Part shown: one piece after another, positions 59,370 to 64,000 of the stretch
How the letters are laid out: the number at the start of each line of letters is the position of its first letter
Numbering within the stretch: position 1 is the stretch's first letter
Assembly (NCBI RefSeq): GCF_021869535.1
Contig: NW_026262581.1
Coordinates: 115,844,771 to 115,908,770 of the forward strand
Source: Mytilus californianus
Taxonomy: Eukaryota; Mollusca; Bivalvia; Mytilida; Mytilidae
Length of the DNA stretch: 64,000 bases
Direction: 5' to 3'
The notes under the pieces: model-generated
Database searches by the model: none
Seen by the model: only the letters and a program-made list of their open reading frames with translations
Told to the model about the DNA's origin: nothing
Program-made: the position numbers and the translations under genes

Positions 59370-60540
59370 ATCCATGGTAGTGATTTGTGTTTTTTTCTCT
59401 CTCTGTTTATTTTGCCAATTTTCTATTTAGTATTTCTGTATTTGTATTCTCTCCTGTGACTGTTGTGTTCTTTCAATGTCCACTTTGGCATGTTCTACTT
59501 AGTATTTCCGTATTTGCTATGCTCTTTGGTGACTTTTCTGTTGTGATCTTTCCATGTCTGTTTTGCCATGTTCTATTTAGTATTTCTGTATTTGGTGTGC
59601 TCTTCAGTGACTTTTCTGTTGTGTTCTTTTAATGGCTGTCTGTTTTGTCATGTTCTATCTAGTATTTCTGTATTTGCTATGCTCTTAAGTTACTGTTCTG
59701 TTGTGTTCTTTCCATGTCTGTTTTGCCATGTTTTGTATAGTATTTCTGTATTTGGTATTCTCTCCTGTGACTGTTGTGTTCTTTCAATGTCCACCTTGGA
59801 ATGTTCTATTTAGTATTTCTGTATTTGTTATGCTCTTTGGTGACTTTTCTGTTGGGTTCTTTTAATGGCTGTCTGTTTTGTCATGTTCCATCTAATATTT
59901 CTGTATTTGCTATGCTCTTTCCATGTCTGTTTTGCCATGTTTTGTATAGTATTTCTGTATTTGGTGTGCTCTTCTTAAAGACTGTTCTGTTGTGTTCCTT
60001 TCATTGTGCATGTTTTGCCAGGTTCTATTTAGTATTTCTCCATTTTTTATGCTCTTCTGTGACTTTTCTGTTTTGTTCTTACAATGTTCTATTATTATTT
60101 CTACATTTGGTGTGTTCTTCTGTGACTATTCTTGTCATGTTTTATTTATTATTTTTGTATTTGTTATGGTCTTCTGTGACTTTTCAGTTCTGTTTTCTAT
60201 CAATGCCTGTACTGCCATGTTCTATTTAGTATTTCTTTATTTTGTATGATCTTCTGTGACTGTTCCTTTGTGTTCCTTTCGTTGTCATTTTTTATCTAAC
60301 TTCTGTATTTTCAAATCTTCTACTATACTTCTTCTTGCTGTGTTGCCATATTTTATTTAGTATTTCTGTAATTGGTATGCTCTTCTGTTACTATTCTGTT
60401 TACTTGTGTTCTTTTCACCATTTTTTGTTGTTGTGTTCTGTATTTGCTATAACTGTGACTGCTCTGTTGTGTTTCTTCAACTTTTTTTTGTCAAGTTCTA
60501 TTAAATATTTCTGCTTATAGTATAGCATGGAATTCTGTTA
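59370..60540 (+). repeat. T-rich tandem repeat of about 95-100 bp, degenerate
   Basis: Units of TAGTATTTCTGTATTTG, CTCTTCTGTGACTTTTCTGT and TGTTTTGCCATGTTCTAT recur about a dozen times. Stop-poor T-rich sequence keeps several Phe/Cys/Val-rich frames (81-151 codons) open on the plus strand. They lack any family resemblance and lie in an intron. Confidence 0.8.
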
Positions 60541-60896
60541 AAGTTCTGTTGTGTTCTTTTGGATCTCTTTATGGTTTTACCTTTCACAGCTGTGTTGTTG
60601 AATCCTGTGTTTGTGTTTTTTAAAGTTGTTTTTGTTGTTGATTTGTGTGTCTGTGCTTTTTGAAGTTATTGTCGTTAATTTGTGTTTTTGAGTTTTTTAA
60701 AGTTATTTTTGTTGTTGATTACTATTCCAGTGTCAGACTATGTTGTTGATAGGTGGGGTTTTTAATGTGCAAGTATTGTCTTCTTCCAGTTTCCATGGTG
60801 GAAATGTCAATTGTTTTTGATTTGTGTAATCTCTATTTTGCCTTGTAAATTTCTTATTATTTTTGCATGTTACAAACTTCTTCTAATCTTTATTAA

Positions 60897-61506
60897 GGGC
60901 ACATGATACAGTTTTGATCCCACAGTGAATTTTTGAAGAAAATGTGCATACCAGCTATTTTCACCTGGTCAATTCAAATATGTAATAAAAAAATACCTTC
61001 ATGTGCTACATTTAGAGATAAATAGGGTAGAAATTTTAAATATTTAATGAAAGTTTTGGTTTCTTGGAACTTCTATCCTTTCAACAGACATACCTAACTT
61101 TTGTTTCAAAAGATAATCACAAGCAGACTTTTGTAAAAAAAAATTCAGAATATCGTCTACACATAAGTTTATTTTAATTTGAGTAACAAAATTTTGGAAA
61201 TATTCAATTTTTTTCTCTCATGATTATAGAAACAAACAGGTTTTTTTTTGTTGTATATTTATATAATTATTCAATTTAAAAAAAAATCATCGGAGATTTT
61301 TTTCATTAAAATCGGTACACATAATCTTCATACATAATAAATCTGAATGTCATTTAAAAAAAAGGGGTCAATGTACTCGTTTTCAAGCTAATGATCAAAA
61401 TCAGCCAATATGCATCTTTTACCGATATGTCACAGTTTGACGTCGCGAAAAACATCATTTTACGTTAGCAACGTCATTACTTCCCCTGTAACTGTATCGT
61501 ATGCCC
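60897..61506. mobile_element. TTAA-flanked inverted-repeat element, 610 bp
   Basis: TTAA on both sides (60893-60896 and 61507-61510). Ends GGGCACATGATACAGTT and, reverse complemented, GGGCATACGATACAGTT, 15 of 17 matching. A piggyBac-type MITE is likely. No coding capacity. Ends about 130 bp from the donor of the middle TMEM168 exon. Confidence 0.7.
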
Positions 61507-61633
61507 TTAAGTCAATCATCTTTAAGTATAACTTTCATTTGAAAAATATATTAGTTTTTCAATTACATGAATTATTTTCTATGCTTTTCAATGCGTACAA
61601 CTTTTAATGAATTTGTGTGTATTTCAAACTTAC

Positions 61634-61908
61634 CAGATAAAGCCCATTCACCATTTTCATATACATCTCCACTGAAATACAAGATATAAGAGTCATACTT
61701 TGGTCCATCTGACATTCTTCTGTCAAAGAAGGCCTTCAGTTTAGACTCTAAATAGTCAATTGCTAGCCCACTTGTTGAGTAATCACAGCCATAGTTGTCT
61801 ATCATGTGATAGTTGAAGAAATAACTGACTTTGTTCAAAGTGGTTGTTGCCCTTGTCCCCATATCTTGCATTGCCTCTTGTGACATAATATTTACCCTAG
61901 ATCCTCTC
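61634..61908 (-). CDS. TMEM168: TMEM168 exon: start of soluble C-terminal domain
   Basis: Acceptor tatttcAG at 61910-61909 and donor G|GTAAGT; phase 2 in, phase 1 out. Reads through YHMIDNYGCDYSTSGLAIDY, LESKLKAFFDRRMSDGPKYD and SYILYFSGDVYENGEWALS. The vertebrate counterpart is YHMIETYGCDYSTSGL and [20 protein letters not shown] (from memory), near-identical over most of the exon. The small-residue turn after the YILYFSG strand is where caspase-fold proteases carry the catalytic His; here it is Asp. A 610-bp TTAA-flanked element ends about 130 bp into the next intron. Confidence 0.95.
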
Positions 61909-63204
61909 CTGAAATAAATAAAAATGGTAGAATAAAATATAGGTACATGACCTATGCATATTATTCGCCATATACGTGTGAATAGCTACAACAGTAATAA
62001 TATCAACAGAAATAAATAATGTATTCATTCAACCAGCAAAACTTTGATTAAAAACACAAATCTATCATATCTGTGTATAAAATTACACTTGTGTATTGTT
62101 GAAGACTGAGGAATCATACAATGTATTCTAGATGTCTTTTGGTAATTTGTGCCATTGGGTTTCTATCATGTCCTTATGTTCACAGTCATCAACAATTGTT
62201 TTTTTTTTTATGATTTAGTAATTTGAAGTTTTGAACTTGTTTTCTACTCACTGCATGCCAAGCCAACTCCTTACAAGAGATGACCCAGGTCAAATGAAAA
62301 CTGTCAAAGAGCATATTATGCTTATGTGCATGTTATAAATATTCACATACAAAACATTTTCTATGATCTTCTATTAATGTTCATGTAATATTATTTCCTA
62401 TGAATGAAACTTAAGAACTGGAAAATAAAAATTGATAGACCCCCTCCTAAAAAATGTTCAGCACAATCATTCTAAGAACCATTCATATCAAATGTTGTTT
62501 AGCTATAATGTTTAGCTACTACATGTACTGTTAATCATAAGAAAAATATGATCTCATTTAATTAATTTCTTACAATCACCAGTGGCGGATCCAGAACTTT
62601 TCATAAGGGGGGGGGCCCGCTGACTGACCTAAGGGGGAGCCCCCCCCCCCCCCCACCCCCCCCCCACCCCCCCGGATTCGCCTATGATCACTAATGTCAT
62701 ACCAATCCAGTAAGGATCTCTGCCTAAAAGTGGCTCAATGCATCATCTAACATTTAAATTTGTATAGTTTAAATCTTGATGTTTTCAGCTTGGATGATTT
62801 GATTAAAGTTTAAGTCCAGAGACAAATATTACATGCATATCAGGATGAGAACAAGTTAATGTAGTATGAATATGAACCCTGCTTTGTACTAGACAGATAT
62901 ACTGAGCCAGATATTTAACATGCTAGTTACACAAAGCAAGAGTCTGCATGAAGACATAACATCATAAATTGGTATCCACAAAACTAAAAGAAGCCACAGT
63001 GTATGATAAATCATAACTGTAACCTTAAGTACTAAGAGATCCCTGTAATGTCATGAATGTTTTATAAAAATAATGTTGAAAGTTTTCTTCAATTTTTTCT
63101 TCAAATATATGCAAGTTTATAAAAGTTACATTCACATTTTTCTTGCATATATTTGTACATACACTTAGGCTTATAGAATATCACAACTACAGAAATTATC
63201 TTAC
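61909..63204. other. TMEM168 intron, with MITE fragment and poly-C
   Basis: Mostly unremarkable. At 62580-62690 the sequence CAGTGGCGGATCCAG, the same end as the 56740 MITE, is followed by G/C homopolymers (poly-C near 62640-62672). A degenerate or poorly assembled copy. Confidence 0.5.
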
Positions 63205-64000
63205 TTATGACCAGTTACAGGAGCAATAACAGCATAGCCTGTTGCTGTGCCACCAAGATTATCGCCAAGGTACCAGAACAAACTAAGTGTCATACATTCT
63301 ATTGGAAGTACCAGCAATATCATTCCTAAACTGTATGACTTTCTGGTTTCCCATCCTAATCCTCCAAGTAGAACTGTAGTCAACAAAGTTATACAGATGA
63401 GTCTTTGTGAAATCAAACTGAAATGGCGAACTCCTTTTGAAGCCATTATTCTGCTCATATTCTTACGCTCGTCAGTCAAGCTGTTATATGTAAGATTGCA
63501 TTCAGTGATTTTGGACATCAGTTTCCAGCATGTTATAAAGTACGTCAAATGAAAACACAGCCAGATACAGGCAAAGACAACAGTTAAAGGTACAACAATG
63601 TACCACTCTTTGTGAGTGGCTGACAATTTGCCAATCACAGCACCAGTAGCAATGTTAAAGGCAAATACAACAAGAACGAAAATGTATCTTAAAAATTTGG
63701 AAAGATTAAAAAATCCTTGCCATCTTTGAAGTGTTGTTAAACCAGAAAAATATAAATCAATAAATGGTTCAAAGGAATGCCTTGCTGCAAAACAGGCTAG
63801 TCCATAAAAGTTTCCTGACAACCCAACCTCCTGAAAAATCACAAAAACAGAAACACACACCATTGCTATAAAACTCAGTAATCCTAGGAATGATTTTAGT
63901 CTAATAGACGCTAAATTTACATTAAATGCAAGCACCAAAAGTGAAAAAGATAAGGCATCTTTTCCAGTTACAAGTGTTGAGATCATTAATCCAATACTTT
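63205..64000 (-). CDS. TMEM168: TMEM168 exon, partial at right edge: membrane domain
   Basis: The frame is open from the window edge (in phase at 63998) to donor AA|GTAAGA at 63205. The Met at 63986 is internal, because the alignment with vertebrate TMEM168 continues across it. Recognisable pieces: SIRLKSF (vertebrate DLRMKSF), DLYFSGL, RIMASKGVRHFSLISQRL (vertebrate RIMASKGMRHFCLISEQL) and LGGTATGYAVIAP. At least five hydrophobic segments mark it as multi-pass. About 160 N-terminal residues of the usual ~697 lie beyond the window. Vertebrate TMEM168 is poorly characterised and has been reported at the nuclear membrane; its role here is unknown. Confidence 0.95.

Noticed and set aside
59774..60229. 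151-codon Phe/Cys-rich frame that looks like a membrane protein
   Set aside because: Composition follows from T-rich repeat units; several overlapping frames are open at once, and it lies in a TMEM168 intron.

Overview
The window is eukaryotic nuclear DNA: AT-rich, intron-bearing, about half interspersed and tandem repeats, with no bacterial gene layout. The dominant repeats have tandem modules of about 125-180 bp, an (ACGG)n-like microsatellite near one end and a terminal palindrome. They resemble the 'pearl'/Helentron-type elements known from bivalves. With the mussel-like retroelement tails and the tRNA-derived SINE, this suggests a marine bivalve, probably a mytilid mussel. That placement is inference.

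Two protein-coding genes can be assembled, both on the minus strand. (1) GRAMD4-like gene, about 43.4 kb down to about 3.0 kb. Sixteen exons join in phase from a possible start codon at 43359 to a GRAM-domain exon at 3702-3767, giving 491 codons. A likely 36-codon terminal exon lies at 3049-3159, followed by AATAAA. The protein has an N-terminal coiled coil, a membrane hairpin region and a C-terminal GRAM domain. One exon is only 26 nt. (2) TMEM168-like gene, from the right edge (beyond 64000) down to 57524. Three exons encode the last ~538 residues: several membrane segments, then a soluble C-terminal domain that I read as a degenerate caspase-like fold. Most other open frames are shadows or open frames inside tandem repeats.

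Layout. 1-3 kb: 3' flank with a foldback hairpin and a pearl-like element (family P1). 3-14.5 kb: GRAMD4 GRAM and last membrane exons separated by P4, P2, P1 and P7 elements. 14.6-23.4 kb: a large intron with two TTAA-flanked inverted-repeat elements (3.5 and 2.7 kb), one nested in a P4 element. 23.8-29.1 kb: two P1 elements, one with a nested P5 element and a 35-bp array, then an 80/79-bp array. 29.3-32.1 kb: five GRAMD4 exons including the microexon. 32.6-37.4 kb: a P3 element split by a nested P1. 37.5-43.4 kb: GRAMD4 5' exons, an 81-bp triplication of exon sequence and a 41-bp satellite. 43.4-57.5 kb: intergenic, with a SINE, two reverse-transcriptase relics, P6, P7 and P2 elements and a 58-bp minisatellite. 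57.5-64 kb: TMEM168, with a P5 element, a T-rich array and a third TTAA element in introns.

The two genes share orientation and are not functionally linked as far as I can see. No rRNA, ordinary tRNA or CRISPR array was found. Homology calls rest on remembered vertebrate proteins and were not checked by search.
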